A stretch of 64,000 nucleotides of DNA from Actinomycetota bacterium (GCA_018334075.1 JAGXSC010000068.1:1-64000); one strand, 5' to 3'. Numbered from the stretch's first letter, positions 7,479 through 15,885 are shown. The notes: generated from the sequence alone by a model not told the origin. A program made the numbers and translations.

Positions 7479-7910
7479 TTATTGAACCTTCGTCTCATCG
7501 ATTTCATGCTGATAGGTCACTAGCTCAGCCAAGGTTGTATCCGCGAACACGGCCTTTAGCGCCTCGGTCGCCCGATGCCATACGACAGCGGCGGCACAGT
7601 GGCCCGCCCTGCCGCATGTGGCGCCGCGGTCGGATTCACATCTCGGGGCAACCATAGGACCCTCAAGGGCCTCAACGATATCGAGCACCGTGATCGCCGA
7701 GGAGGCGCCCGCCAAAACAAAGCCACCTCGAGCTCCACGAATCGCGGTGACCAGATCGGCTCGACGCAGGGCCACAAGCAGCTGCTCCAGGAACTTTATC
7801 GGGATGTTTTGATGCTCGGAGATGAGCCGCGCGCTGACAGGGCGCGTACCAGAGGCGGCTATCTCTACCATAGCGAGCAGTCCATACTCGCTTCTTGCAG
7901 TCAATCGCAT
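7479..7910 (-). CDS. Rrf2-family regulator of the isc operon (IscR-like)
   Basis: 143 residues with the family N terminus MRLTARSEYGLLAMVEIA and a winged helix-turn-helix through LVTAIRGARGGFVLA. Three cysteines, spaced C-x7-C-x5-C in RCESDRGATCGRAGHC, lie where IscR holds its [2Fe-2S] cluster, so this is probably an Fe-S sensor rather than a cysteine-metabolism CymR. It is first in the operon with iscS, iscU and mnmA. A consensus promoter and a perfect dyad lie just upstream (7930-7982), which suggests autoregulation. Direct sensing of Fe-S status is inferred from the cysteines. Confidence 0.92.
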   Translation of the reverse strand: MRLTARSEYGLLAMVEIAASGTRPVSARLISEHQNIPIKFLEQLLVALRRADLVTAIRGARGGFVLAGASSAITVLDIVEALEGPMVAPRCESDRGATCGRAGHCAAAVVWHRATEALKAVFADTTLAELVTYQHEIDETKVQ

Positions 7911-7929
7911 CTATCGCCAATCGCTGAAG

Positions 7930-7953
7930 AATCATGACTAAATTCGTATGATT
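7930..7953. promoter_or_regulatory. Operator candidate for the Rrf2 regulator
   Basis: AATCAT (7930-7935), 12 bases, then ATGATT (7948-7953) is a perfect 6-bp inverted repeat around an AT-rich centre. It starts 20 bases above the regulator's start codon and abuts the -10 box, so a bound dimer would block transcription. Assignment to the Rrf2 protein is an inference from position. Confidence 0.5.
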
Positions 7954-7982
7954 TATTATTCCCCGACAGAAGCGATTGTCAA
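7953..7982 (-). promoter_or_regulatory. Promoter of the isc-mnmA operon
   Basis: On the minus strand a perfect TTGACA (7977-7982) is followed after 18 bases by TAATAA (7953-7958); ATAATA with a 17-base spacer is an alternative reading. It lies about 45-70 bases upstream of the Rrf2 start and is among the strongest promoters in the window. Confidence 0.7.
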
Positions 7983-8099
7983 GAGGCTTTGAGCGACTGA
8001 AGAAAAAACGCCACAACCGTCATATTCGACCAGTTGCCTTCAAGCGAGTACCACTGCTACGAAAAACATGACCGCTCGTCGAATCGAACACTTTTTCTC

Positions 8100-8259
8100 T
8101 TGTACGGACTCTGGTGCCGTGATAGTTTGTACATCCGCTTCTCGAGGCGGGCAACACTCTAAACCGATCCATGGTTGATAGCCACAGGGTGGCAAGAACC
8201 CGCTGGATTCGACTGAGAAAGTCTCGTAGCCCGGAAGGGCCGGGGCTTTCTCGCTTTTT
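8100..8259 (+). ncRNA. Possible small RNA with terminal hairpins, plus strand
   Basis: A weak promoter-like pair TTGTAC (8100-8105) and TAGTTT (8123-8128), 17 bases apart, precedes about 130 bases that fold into successive hairpins: CCGC/GCGG (8135-8150), GATCC/GGATT enclosing GCCAC/GTGGC (8166-8209), GACT/AGTC (8211-8223) and a terminator (8228-8259). There is no open frame of note and no gene downstream on this strand, so it would be a free-standing RNA running toward the end of ribH. I recognise no known family. AGGGTGGCA at 8186-8194 recalls part of the T-box consensus, but the rest does not match. Confidence 0.35.
8228..8259 (+). terminator. Intrinsic terminator, plus strand
   Basis: AGCCCGG pairs with CCGGGGCT (one bulged G) around a short purine loop, followed by TTCTCGCTTTTT. 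On the minus strand no T-run follows the stem, so it does not look like a terminator for ribH. It needs a plus-strand transcript to explain it. Confidence 0.6.
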
Positions 8260-8262
8260 CAG

Positions 8263-8724
8263 CTAAACCGATTTGAGCAGATTTGCCATCTCGATAGCGG
8301 ATACGGCGGCGTCCCAACCTTTGTTTCCGGCTTTCGTCCCACTTCGCTCTACCGCTTGTTCGATGGTATCGGCAGTTATGAGCCCAAATATCACCGGCAC
8401 ACCGGAGTCAACCGATATTTTCGCGACACCCTTGCTGGCCTCGGCTGCTACATACTCGAAGTGCGGGGTGGAGCCACGAATTATGACTCCTAGCGTAATG
8501 ACAGCGTCATACCTGCCCGAGTCCGCCATCTTTTTGGCCAGCAACGGAATCTCAAACGCACCGGGAACCCAGGCGACCTCTACGAGATCCATATCGACGC
8601 CATGGCGGGAAAGCGCGTCGGTAGCGCCACCGAGCAGCCTGGAAGAGAGCAGCTCATTGAACCTGCTTATCACTATCCCCATCCGAAGATTCGTGCCGAT
8701 CAAATCACCTTCGAAGACTCTCAT
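8263..8724 (-). CDS. ribH: 6,7-dimethyl-8-ribityllumazine synthase
   Basis: Condenses the ribitylamino-uracil with dihydroxybutanone phosphate, the penultimate riboflavin step. 153 residues, the full family length. [12 protein letters not shown], the [15 protein letters not shown] substrate loop and [13 protein letters not shown] are all typical. The start codon overlaps the ribBA stop as ATGA. It ends the ribD-ribE-ribBA-ribH operon. Confidence 0.97.
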   Translation of the reverse strand: MRVFEGDLIGTNLRMGIVISRFNELLSSRLLGGATDALSRHGVDMDLVEVAWVPGAFEIPLLAKKMADSGRYDAVITLGVIIRGSTPHFEYVAAEASKGVAKISVDSGVPVIFGLITADTIEQAVERSGTKAGNKGWDAAVSAIEMANLLKSV

Positions 8725-9983
8725 CTGGTCTCTCCTTCACTCACGTCCGGATCTTCAAGTCGCAATCTGTGCTCTAGCCTCTCACGCTTCGTTTTTAGAT
8801 ACGCAATGTTTTGAGGGCATGCGGGCACCTCCAGTGGAACCTGCTCGCTCACTATCAGGCCATACCCTTCAAGGCCGATTATCTTCGTCGGATTGTTTGT
8901 CATAAGTCGCATGGAGGTAAGGTCGAGATCGGCCAATATCTGAGCTCCAATACCATAGTCGCGCAGGTCCGGTGCAAAACCCAGTGACTCATTGGCTTCA
9001 ACAGTATCGCATCCCCGCTCCTGCAGCTCGTAGGCGGCAAGCTTGTTGGCCAACCCGATGCCGCGACCTTCATGTCCCAGAACATACAAAACAACTCCCT
9101 CGCCCTCTTCCTGGATGCGCCTGAGCGCCTCGGCAAGTTGAGGTCCACAATCACAACGCAGGGAGCCGAAGATATCGCCGGTAAGACACTCCGAGTGTAC
9201 CCGGACGAGCACGTCTTTCTTCCCTGCTGGATTGCCGGCCACAAAGGCAAGGTGAGTCGAGTTATCGATCATCGACGAATAGCCATACAAAACGAACTCT
9301 CCGAACCGCGTAGGCATCTGAACCTGTGAGATGCGCTTTACAAGCCGCTCGGTCGCGTGCCTGTAGCGAATCAGGTCAGCTACGGTTACGATCGGCATAT
9401 CATGCTCACGAGCGAATCGCTCGAGCTCAGGTCGACGCGCCATCGCTCCGTCTTCACTCATAATCTCGCATATCACAGCGGCCGGAGTAAGCCCCGCCAG
9501 GCGCACCAGATCTAAGGAGGCCTCGGTATGGCCGGCCCGCTCAAGCACACCTCCAGCCTTCGCTCGTAATGGGAAGACGTGTCCCGGCATCGAAATGTCT
9601 TGCGGACCAGAGTCCGGGTTAGCGGCGACAGCTATAGTCATCGCTCTGTCATGAGCCGAAATCCCGGTTGTAATAAGGCCCTTGGCTCCGATCGAGACAT
9701 GAAATGCCGTGTCGTAGGCGGAGGTGTTGTCGTTGGTCATCGGCGGAATCCGCAAAAACTGCAAACGCTCGGCCGTCATCGGCATGCAAATCAATCCGCG
9801 ACCATAGGAAGCCATAAAGTTTATCGCCTCCGGTGTCACTTTCTCGGCGGCCATCACAAGGTCGCCCTCGTTCTCCCGGCCCTCATCGTCGACGACTATG
9901 ACCATTTGGCCCGCGGCGATGCGCTCAACTGCGCTGGAGATCGTTGAAAACGGTGTCTCGCCGGAAGCTCTCTCTTCCACTTT
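8721..9983 (-). CDS. ribBA: Bifunctional DHBP synthase / GTP cyclohydrolase II
   Basis: About 420 residues in two halves. The N-terminal half is 3,4-dihydroxy-2-butanone-4-phosphate synthase ([18 protein letters not shown], then GHTEASLDL). The C-terminal half is GTP cyclohydrolase II ([19 protein letters not shown] with its zinc cysteines, [15 protein letters not shown]). Together they feed both riboflavin precursors. The start is unclear because no ATG lies after the ribE stop: TTG at 9981-9983, just past that stop with AGG upstream, is chosen; GTG at 9975-9977 is nearly as good. A much longer N-terminal reading would run through most of the end of ribE and is rejected. Confidence 0.93.
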   Translation of the reverse strand, partial: KVEERASGETPFSTISSAVERIAAGQMVIVVDDEGRENEGDLVMAAEKVTPEAINFMASYGRGLICMPMTAERLQFLRIPPMTNDNTSAYDTAFHVSIGAKGLITTGISAHDRAMTIAVAANPDSGPQDISMPGHVFPLRAKAGGVLERAGHTEASLDLVRLAGLTPAAVICEIMSEDGAMARRPELERFAREHDMPIVTVADLIRYRHATERLVKRISQVQMPTRFGEFVLYGYSSMIDNSTHLAFVAGNPAGKKDVLVRVHSECLTGDIFGSLRCDCGPQLAEALRRIQEEGEGVVLYVLGHEGRGIGLANKLAAYELQERGCDTVEANESLGFAPDLRDYGIGAQILADLDLTSMRLMTNNPTKIIGLEGYGLIVSEQVPLEVPACPQNIAYLKTKRERLEHRLRLEDPDVSEGETR

Positions 9984-9987
9984 CAAA

Positions 9988-10656
9988 CTACCTGCCTTCT
10001 GTAAATTCGCGCAACAGATCACCAAGACCGCGGCGGGCTGGCCTGGAAGCGCCCTCGTCCGCGCCGACATAGTGCCCCACAAACCTCTCCACGTACTTGG
10101 CGAGCATATCAACCTCAAGATTCACCGCAGCACCGATCGCCTTGTCCTTTAGCGTTGTGGCTTTCTCGGTGTGCGGGATGACCGCGCAGGCAAAGCTATC
10201 ATCGCGCGTATCCGCTATCGTCAAAGAGATGCCGTCTACTGCGATCGATCCTTTGGACACGATGTAATCCAGCAGTTTTTCAGGCGCCGAGAACTGGTAG
10301 ATCGTGGAGTTTCCGGCAGGGTGCCGCATCAACAGTGATCCAGTCCCATCGATATGGCCGGTCACAAAGTGGCCGCCGAGACGATCGGAAAACCGCAATG
10401 CGCGTTCAAGGTTTACCTTACGGCCCTGGCGAAGAGTCCCCAAAGTCGTCATCCGCATCGTTTCCTCGCTTACATCGGCAAGAAAAGCGCCTCTGATGAA
10501 CTTTATTACCGTCAAGCAAGCACCATCGACGGCTATGGAATCACCTATCGCCATGTCCCGGCCGAATTCCGGGGCGTAGACCTCCAGGCGCATTCCACTT
10601 CCGACGCGCTCAGCCCGGGTGATGATTCCCTCGGACTCAATCATGCCAGTAAACAT
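9988..10656 (-). CDS. ribE: Riboflavin synthase, alpha chain
   Basis: Dismutates two ribityllumazines into riboflavin. 222 residues with two tandem lumazine-binding barrels. The first opens MFTGMIESEGII and has DGACLTV; the second has GGHFVTGHIDGTG and DGISLTI. It lies between ribD and ribBA, with a 31-base spacer on the ribD side. The last residues (RPARRGLGDLLREFTEGR) form a short basic extension after the second barrel. Confidence 0.96.
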   Translation of the reverse strand: MFTGMIESEGIITRAERVGSGMRLEVYAPEFGRDMAIGDSIAVDGACLTVIKFIRGAFLADVSEETMRMTTLGTLRQGRKVNLERALRFSDRLGGHFVTGHIDGTGSLLMRHPAGNSTIYQFSAPEKLLDYIVSKGSIAVDGISLTIADTRDDSFACAVIPHTEKATTLKDKAIGAAVNLEVDMLAKYVERFVGHYVGADEGASRPARRGLGDLLREFTEGR

Positions 10657-10687
10657 CTGTCGCTACCTCTTTCAAAAAGCCGTGACT

Positions 10688-11800
10688 TTACTGCTCGCAG
10701 ATATCTTCCGCGCGCCGCCAAACCGTAACTGCATCGCCGCCAGCGATACCTGCTTCCACCGCGCGCATGCGAGCTTCGAGGCGGTTGTTCTCAAACTGGC
10801 CTGCGCCCGTATACAGAGAGGGCGCCGACGCACCAAACACTCCACCTGCGTGAACAACAACGAGCTCATCTATGAGCCCGCCTTGCCACAGGGCCGAAAA
10901 AAGCCTCGAGCCAGCTTCAACCAGAAGGCTTCTGACATCGAACTCGGACAACGCCTTCAGCGCAGATATCACGCCGCCAGCAGTATCATAGCGTACCAGC
11001 GTCGCACACTCAGGAAACTCGTCGACTGTCGCACAAGACTCAACCAGGATCAAAACCTTGCCCGCGCCATCAGTAAGCATGTCCACCTTAGGCAAGTTTC
11101 GCGTGCAAAGGATCGCCCGGGCCGGTTGCCGAGATGCTAATGCGCCTGTAGCGTCGCGAACGGTAAGCGCGGGATTATCTGTGGCCGCGGTTGAAGCACC
11201 GACTAACACCGCATCGGCTCTGGAGCGCAGTGTCATCGTGATCTCCGCACCGCCTTCGCCCGAAACAGAGCATCGCTTGCCGGGAGCAGAGGTGATCTTT
11301 CCATCCAAAGACAGTGCAACCTTCACTCTCGTGAAGGGCAATCCTGTGCGCAGATGGTGCAGCCACTCCTCATTCAGTCGCTCGAATGGGGCGGGTTCGG
11401 AAGCGAAACTCACCTCCACTCCATTGTCGCGCAGAAACTTACAACCGCCCCGAGCTTTTGGGTTGGGGTCTTTCATGCCGGCAACGACAGTGGATATCCC
11501 CGCTGCTATCAGCGCCTCGGTGCACGGAGGCGTCAACCCATAGTGCGCGCACGGCTCCAGTGTCACGTACGCAATCGCACCAGCCGCCCTGGCACCTGCC
11601 TGCTCGAGTGCCACCGCCTCAGCGTGAGGCTTGCCTGCGCCGGCGTGGTACCCCTCGCCAACGATCTCGCCTTCGCGCACGATCACGCAACCAACCATCG
11701 GATTGGGCGAAGTGAGGCCTGCCCCGAGCTTGGCAAGCTCATACGCCCTGCGCATAAATGGATCGGAGATCAACTGCGAATCGTCGGTAAGTAAACGCAA
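10688..11800 (-). CDS. ribD: Riboflavin biosynthesis deaminase/reductase
   Basis: Bifunctional enzyme of about 370 residues. The N-terminal cytidine-deaminase-like half binds zinc through GKPHAEAVAL and LEPCAHYGLTPPC; the C-terminal half is the NADPH-dependent reductase (FTRVKVALSLDGKIT, then LLVEAGSRLFSALW). First rib gene of the operon. The start is uncertain: TTG at 11798-11800 is the longest possibility, and ATG at 11753-11755 (MRRAYELAKLGAGL) is closer to some relatives. None has a clear ribosome binding site. No FMN riboswitch could be recognised in the 71 bases between rpe and ribD. Confidence 0.93.
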   Translation of the reverse strand: MRLLTDDSQLISDPFMRRAYELAKLGAGLTSPNPMVGCVIVREGEIVGEGYHAGAGKPHAEAVALEQAGARAAGAIAYVTLEPCAHYGLTPPCTEALIAAGISTVVAGMKDPNPKARGGCKFLRDNGVEVSFASEPAPFERLNEEWLHHLRTGLPFTRVKVALSLDGKITSAPGKRCSVSGEGGAEITMTLRSRADAVLVGASTAATDNPALTVRDATGALASRQPARAILCTRNLPKVDMLTDGAGKVLILVESCATVDEFPECATLVRYDTAGGVISALKALSEFDVRSLLVEAGSRLFSALWQGGLIDELVVVHAGGVFGASAPSLYTGAGQFENNRLEARMRAVEAGIAGGDAVTVWRRAEDICEQ

Positions 11801-11871
11801 CGCCGAGAAACACCTCTCTTCTATCCTGCTGACAGCTGCAGGAGCGGCGCCATCGCCGAATATGCGATCGA

Positions 11872-12543
11872 TCAGATCGCCGATAGGGCAGCAGCGCGAA
11901 TTTCATTCATAGCTAAAACCGGGTCTTCCTGACAGAAAACCGCGTTTCCGGCCACCAGGCACCTTGCTCCGGCCTGAGCGACGAGAGGCGCGGTACGCGC
12001 ATCTATGCCGCCATCGACCTGGATTATGGGAGTAGCGCCTTCCTCGGCGCAAAGCCTGACCAATGCCCGAATCTTGTCCAGGGTACGAGGGATGAACGAT
12101 TGTCCGCCAAACCCAGGGTTGACACTCATCAGCAAGATCATGTCCACGACTCCGACGACCTCTCGGATCGACTCAACAGGAGTGGCGGGATTCAAGGAGA
12201 CTCCCGTGCGAGCGCCGGAAGCCCTGATCGTATGAAGAACCCTGTGCAGATGATCGCACGCCTCCACGTGAACCGTCACCATGTCCGCGCCCGCATCCAG
12301 ATACCAACCAACCGTCAAATCCGCGTTGCTGATCATCAGATGAACGTCGAGCGGAGTAGCTGTAATTCGCTTCAAGGCTTTTACGATCGGAGGACCAACG
12401 GTGAGGTTTTGAACGTAGTGTCCATCCATCACATCTACATGGATAAAGTCAGCGCCACCTTCCGAGATACCTTTCACGGCCTTGCCAAGTGCAGTGAAAT
12501 CAGCAGACAGCACAGATGGAGCCATGAGAATCGTTTCTGCCAT
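11872..12543 (-). CDS. rpe: Ribulose-phosphate 3-epimerase
   Basis: Interconverts ribulose-5-phosphate and xylulose-5-phosphate in the pentose phosphate pathway. 223 residues of a TIM barrel. APSVLSADFTAL, FIHVDVMDGHYV, LDVHLMIS, MSVNPGFGGQSF and IQVDGGID mark the active-site strands and phosphate-binding loops in order. It lies 71 bases upstream of ribD on the same strand. Co-expression would make sense because ribulose-5-phosphate is the substrate of RibBA; this is inference. Confidence 0.96.
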   Translation of the reverse strand: MAETILMAPSVLSADFTALGKAVKGISEGGADFIHVDVMDGHYVQNLTVGPPIVKALKRITATPLDVHLMISNADLTVGWYLDAGADMVTVHVEACDHLHRVLHTIRASGARTGVSLNPATPVESIREVVGVVDMILLMSVNPGFGGQSFIPRTLDKIRALVRLCAEEGATPIIQVDGGIDARTAPLVAQAGARCLVAGNAVFCQEDPVLAMNEIRAAALSAI

Positions 12544-12678
12544 TGCTCTTGAGTCCTTTTCGGCTTGATGGGCGTTACTGGGTATACCATTTTACAGAAC
12601 GCTGAATGGTTCCGCGCATTTACATTAAAGCTGCACGGAAGAATCGTTTTGCCGAGCCAAAAACGACAGGAGACAGAG

Positions 12679-13215
12679 ATGAACATCTACCGATGCCGCA
12701 TCTGCGGCGATAGCTACCTCGGTGCGGACGCACCCACGCACTGCCCTTACTGTGGAGCCCATAAGGAGCATCTGGTGGATCTGATGGAGTATCCCGAGAC
12801 GATCAACGATGTGAATCTCACCGAGATTGAACAAAACGATCTGCTCGAAGCGATTGAGCTCGAACGAAGCAACACCCGATTCTACCTGGCGATGGGAGCG
12901 GACAGATCGATGCCGCACCTCGCAAGCGCATACAAACGGCTCTCCAAAATCGAGGCCGAGCACTGTGAGCTTTTTTGCAAGCTGGCAGGGGTTCGTGAAC
13001 CCAAGGATCTCAAAATCCCGAGCGAGATAGCTAAAGATTGGTGCGCGAATATCGAGGAGTCCGTCGCACGAGAGCAAAAAGCGATGAAGTTCTATGCCCT
13101 GGCGGCAGAGCGGGCGACAAACGAGCGGATACGCGAGGTTTTCTCGGCGGTAAGCTCAATAGAGGCCGACCACATAGCGCTCGACGGCACCGCAAGCAGA
13201 ATCGCTCGCTGCTAA
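12679..13215 (+). CDS. Rubrerythrin-like protein with N-terminal rubredoxin domain
   Basis: 178 residues. The N terminus is a short rubredoxin-like iron site (CRICG...CPYCG, residues 6-25). A ferritin-like four-helix bundle follows with di-iron ligands in ELERSNTRFY, IEAEHCEL, ESVAREQKAMKFY and IEADHIAL. The rubredoxin-first order is that of reverse rubrerythrins, which reduce hydrogen peroxide in anaerobes. ATG at 12677-12679 counted from its A at 12679 has AGGAGAC just upstream. It is a single plus-strand gene between divergent rpe and convergent rpoZ. This supports an anaerobic or microaerophilic host. Confidence 0.88.
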   Translation: MNIYRCRICGDSYLGADAPTHCPYCGAHKEHLVDLMEYPETINDVNLTEIEQNDLLEAIELERSNTRFYLAMGADRSMPHLASAYKRLSKIEAEHCELFCKLAGVREPKDLKIPSEIAKDWCANIEESVAREQKAMKFYALAAERATNERIREVFSAVSSIEADHIALDGTASRIARC

Positions 13216-13239
13216 ACGGCGCTGTCGAGGAACCGATAC

Positions 13240-13488
13240 TTACTTGTAGCTATCTTGCGCTCTCAGATAGGATATCTCGCCATCGGCGATCTCATTGAGA
13301 GCTGATGATAGCGGCTTGGCGCTGGTCAGAGAGGCGATCTGTATCGGCGACATCGAAAGTATCGCTTGACTGCGCACGCCATTCAGCATGTCGTTTATCT
13401 GGCGCGCTCGGCGAGCGGCCAATATGCAAAGCGTGAACTTTGAGTCAACCTTGGAGAGCAAAACATCTATCTCTGGCTTGATTACCAT
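13240..13488 (-). CDS. rpoZ: RNA polymerase omega subunit
   Basis: 82 residues, typical length. KFTLCILAARRARQINDML matches the conserved YxLVxxAAKRARQI region, and PLSSALNEIADGEI is the downstream helix. It helps assemble the polymerase core by binding the beta-prime subunit. It lies 39 bases after gmk, the usual gmk-rpoZ order, and converges on the rubrerythrin gene. Confidence 0.92.
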   Translation of the reverse strand: MVIKPEIDVLLSKVDSKFTLCILAARRARQINDMLNGVRSQAILSMSPIQIASLTSAKPLSSALNEIADGEISYLRAQDSYK

Positions 13489-13527
13489 TGCTTGAATCTA
13501 CCCAACCTTTCGAACCTGAAGTTTTAA

Positions 13528-14133
13528 TCAGGGTGTCTCGGCATGTTCGTCAATTATTCGCACAATCGCCTCAGTGGCTCTATTGACATCGTCATTAGTT
13601 ACCACGAAATCATAGGTTTCGGCAAGCTCCATCTCCAGGATCGCGGTCCTGATACGCACCTTAATCTGCTCGGGACTCTCGGTGCCTCTGGTGTTCAGGC
13701 GACTCTCAAGCTCCTCCATGGAGGGCGTTTTAATGAAGATTAGGACCGAGTCCGGCATCGCCTTTTTTACCTGAAGCGCGCCTTGCGGGTCGATCTCAAG
13801 TATCACCTGCTTGCCCTCGGCGACCTTTTCGTCTATCAGACCACGAGGCGTTCCATAGTAGTTCCCGTGGACGCATGCCCACTCGAGAAACTCACCCGCC
13901 TCTTTGCGCTGAAGAAACTCTTCCGGAGACAGGAAGATATAACTTACGCCATCTAACTCACCGACGCGTGGAGTACGAGTTGTCGCCGAGACCGAAACCC
14001 AAAGATCAGGAACCCTGTCTTTCAAAGCCTGAACCAGGGTCCCTTTACCCGCGCCCGAAGGACCAGAAACTATGAACACATTTCCGACGCGATTGGCCAA
14101 TATTCTCGATTCCGTCAGTCTAGCCGCCCGCAA
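13528..14133 (-). CDS. gmk: Guanylate kinase
   Basis: Phosphorylates GMP to GDP with ATP. Up to 201 residues. The P-loop is VSGPSGAGKGTLV, the GMP-binding region includes SVSATTRTPRVGE and SYIFLSPEEF, and the lid carries NTRGTESPEQ. The start is not certain: TTG at 14131-14133, eight bases below the mihF stop, gives the full length; TTG at 14098-14100, with GAG four bases before it, would remove 11 residues. Adjacent mihF and rpoZ match the actinobacterial arrangement. Confidence 0.95.
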   Translation of the reverse strand: MRAARLTESRILANRVGNVFIVSGPSGAGKGTLVQALKDRVPDLWVSVSATTRTPRVGELDGVSYIFLSPEEFLQRKEAGEFLEWACVHGNYYGTPRGLIDEKVAEGKQVILEIDPQGALQVKKAMPDSVLIFIKTPSMEELESRLNTRGTESPEQIKVRIRTAILEMELAETYDFVVTNDDVNRATEAIVRIIDEHAETP

Positions 14134-14140
14134 GCTGCTA

Positions 14141-14449
14141 CTAACCGAGACGAGCCATCAGCTGCTCACGCTGACGGGCGCCTAGTCCCTGAACGCGACG
14201 ATTGGAAGATATATCGAGCTCATCCATGAGTTTGGATGCTTTTGCTTTTCCGTAGCCCGGAAGGCTCTCGAGCAAGGTCGACACTTTCATCCGAGCGACG
14301 ATCGGATCTGAATCTTGAGCCATCGCCTGGGCGAAAGTCACATCCCCGTTCTTGATCTTGGCGCGAAGCTCAGCGCGTTTCTGGCGCGCCTCGGCCGCCT
14401 TCTTTAGGGCAGCCTGACGATCCGCGTCGGAAAGCTTTGGAAGTGCCAT
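14141..14449 (-). CDS. mihF: Actinobacterial integration host factor
   Basis: 102 residues, starting MALPKLSDADRQAALKKA and containing the helix-two-turn-helix DNA-binding core (MKVSTLLESLPGYGKAKASKLM). mIHF is a nucleoid protein specific to Actinobacteria, unrelated to enterobacterial IHF; its presence is strong evidence for the phylum. It is preceded by its own promoter (14500-14529) and an excellent GAGGAGG ribosome binding site, and followed by gmk and rpoZ. Confidence 0.95.
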   Translation of the reverse strand: MALPKLSDADRQAALKKAAEARQKRAELRAKIKNGDVTFAQAMAQDSDPIVARMKVSTLLESLPGYGKAKASKLMDELDISSNRRVQGLGARQREQLMARLG

Positions 14450-14499
14450 AGTTCCTCCTCGTCCTCATTTAGGCAGGGCGGTCTGATTACACAACCTGA

Positions 14500-14529
14500 A
14501 TTGTAGACACACCTTGCCCACACTTACAA
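14500..14529 (-). promoter_or_regulatory. Promoter of mihF-gmk-rpoZ
   Basis: On the minus strand TTGTAA (14524-14529) is followed after 18 bases by TACAAT (14500-14505), about 50 bases above the mihF start. This separates mihF transcription from the pyr operon. No clear pyr terminator hairpin is visible in the same spacer. Confidence 0.65.
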
Positions 14530-14579
14530 CTCAATAACTCGGAGATAACATTACCCCTGACGTGCGAAAACAGCAATCC

Positions 14580-15170
14580 TCAATCGGCTATTCGCCTGCT
14601 TCCAGGTGATGTGATCGGCTCGCCAGCGCCGCACAGCGAACAAGAATCGGCCTCCCATGACTCAACGTCAAGTTGAAGTAGAGAGTAGCTCTCGGCCATA
14701 AAACGCTTGGATCCTCCCCGGTCGATAAGTGATGCTACGCCGATCGGAGACCCCCCGCAGGCGCGAATCAGGGTTTCTACCTCCGCGGCGCTCCCACCTG
14801 TAGTAACAACATCTTCAACCACGAGTACTCTGGCCTCTTCAGGCACCTGGAATGAGCGTCTGAACGTCATCACCCCGGCTTCACGTTCGCTAAATATAAA
14901 CCTGACGCCGAGAATATGGGCAACCGCAAATCCAAGAATAATTCCACCGACGGCTGGCGCTGCGACCAAATCAACCTTTTTCGGTGAAATCCGTTCCGCC
15001 AAAGCCGAAGCAAGCTGCATTGTGGTCTCTGGATCCTCAAAAACTCTTGCACACTGAACATAGGTATCGGAGTGTCTGCCGCTGGAAAGAACGAAGTGGC
15101 CCGAGAGTATCGCGCCGGTTTTCGAAAAGAGCTCCTTGATCTGGTCTTCGCCTATAACATACTTTTCCAT
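14580..15170 (-). CDS. pyrE: Orotate phosphoribosyltransferase
   Basis: Transfers phosphoribose from PRPP to orotate, giving OMP. 196 residues with FVLSSGRHSDTY near the N terminus and the PRPP-binding motif VLVVEDVVTTGGSAAEV. The ATG at 15168-15170 has AGGGAG directly upstream and lies eight bases from the pyrF stop; the long in-frame extension upstream is antisense-like sequence through pyrF and is rejected. A C-terminal CSLC pair (ADSCSLCGAG) is an unusual possible metal site. Last gene of the pyr operon. Confidence 0.95.
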   Translation of the reverse strand: MEKYVIGEDQIKELFSKTGAILSGHFVLSSGRHSDTYVQCARVFEDPETTMQLASALAERISPKKVDLVAAPAVGGIILGFAVAHILGVRFIFSEREAGVMTFRRSFQVPEEARVLVVEDVVTTGGSAAEVETLIRACGGSPIGVASLIDRGGSKRFMAESYSLLQLDVESWEADSCSLCGAGEPITSPGSRRIAD

Positions 15171-15177
15171 GCACTCC

Positions 15178-15885
15178 CTACTCTCCTTGGTACAGATGAC
15201 GGACAGCAAAGCGGACATCGTCGGCCTGCGTGATTGGGCGGCCGATAACCACATGAGAAGCTCCTGCCGAAAGCGCCTCTTCGACAGTGGCCACACGCAC
15301 CTGATCGTCGGGGGAAGAAGCTGCGGCCCGGACTCCGGGGGTGACCACCCACGCGCCTGAGGGCAGTGCGGCTCTGGCCAAAGTCGCCTCATGGGGCGAG
15401 CAGACGACTCCATCGACTCCCGCCGCAGCTGCGAGATCGACAAGCAAGGCGACTTGCTCGGCGATGGAGCGGTCAACGCCTGTTTCGCGCAGGGCGTCGG
15501 CGGAAAAGCTCGTGAGGACCGATACCGCGAGTACCTTCGGGGGATTCAGCCCGCAAGCTTGCGCCCCCTCGGCGGCGCCCTTCACGGCCAAGCGCATCAT
15601 CTCGGCACCACCAGAGGCGTGTACTGTGATCATCGATACGCCGAGGCGGGAAATCTCCCGTGCCGCGCCTTCGACTTGATGCGGGATGTCGTAGAGCTTG
15701 AGGTCCAGAAATATCTCGAACCCCATCTCCAGCAGCTTTTTTACGATTGCCGGACCCGCCGAGTAATACAGGGTCATACCGATTTTGACCCAACGCACCT
15801 CGCCCTGTAGCGACGAGGCGATCTTTAGCGCTGTGGTCGCGTCCGTATCCAGCGCGACGATGAGCGAATCTCTTGTCAACTTCAT
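15178..15885 (-). CDS. pyrF: Orotidine 5'-phosphate decarboxylase
   Basis: Decarboxylates OMP to UMP. 235 residues of the bacterial class I barrel. The catalytic region FEIFLDLKLYDIPHQV holds the Asp-x-Lys-x-x-Asp motif; VTPGVRAA and HVVIGRPITQA bind the phosphate. The ATG at 15883-15885 overlaps the pyrD stop as ATGA. Confidence 0.96.
   Translation of the reverse strand: MKLTRDSLIVALDTDATTALKIASSLQGEVRWVKIGMTLYYSAGPAIVKKLLEMGFEIFLDLKLYDIPHQVEGAAREISRLGVSMITVHASGGAEMMRLAVKGAAEGAQACGLNPPKVLAVSVLTSFSADALRETGVDRSIAEQVALLVDLAAAAGVDGVVCSPHEATLARAALPSGAWVVTPGVRAAASSPDDQVRVATVEEALSAGASHVVIGRPITQADDVRFAVRHLYQGE

Larger units (their letters stand above)
7983..8262. other. Spacer between isc promoter and ribH
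   Basis: No protein-coding frame is credible in these 280 bases. The only structured content is the plus-strand hairpin series and terminator described separately. Confidence 0.5.

Noticed and set aside
8181-8259. T-box riboswitch on the plus strand
   Set aside because: AGGGTGGCA and a terminator occur in the right order, but ACCGCG does not follow, no stem I features were recognised, and no plus-strand gene lies downstream.
7983-8262. tRNA gene
   Set aside because: GGATTCGA recalls a T arm, but no acceptor stem or anticodon arm can be built around it.
11801-11871. FMN riboswitch before ribD
   Set aside because: The spacer is only 71 bases and has none of the conserved RFN-element blocks.
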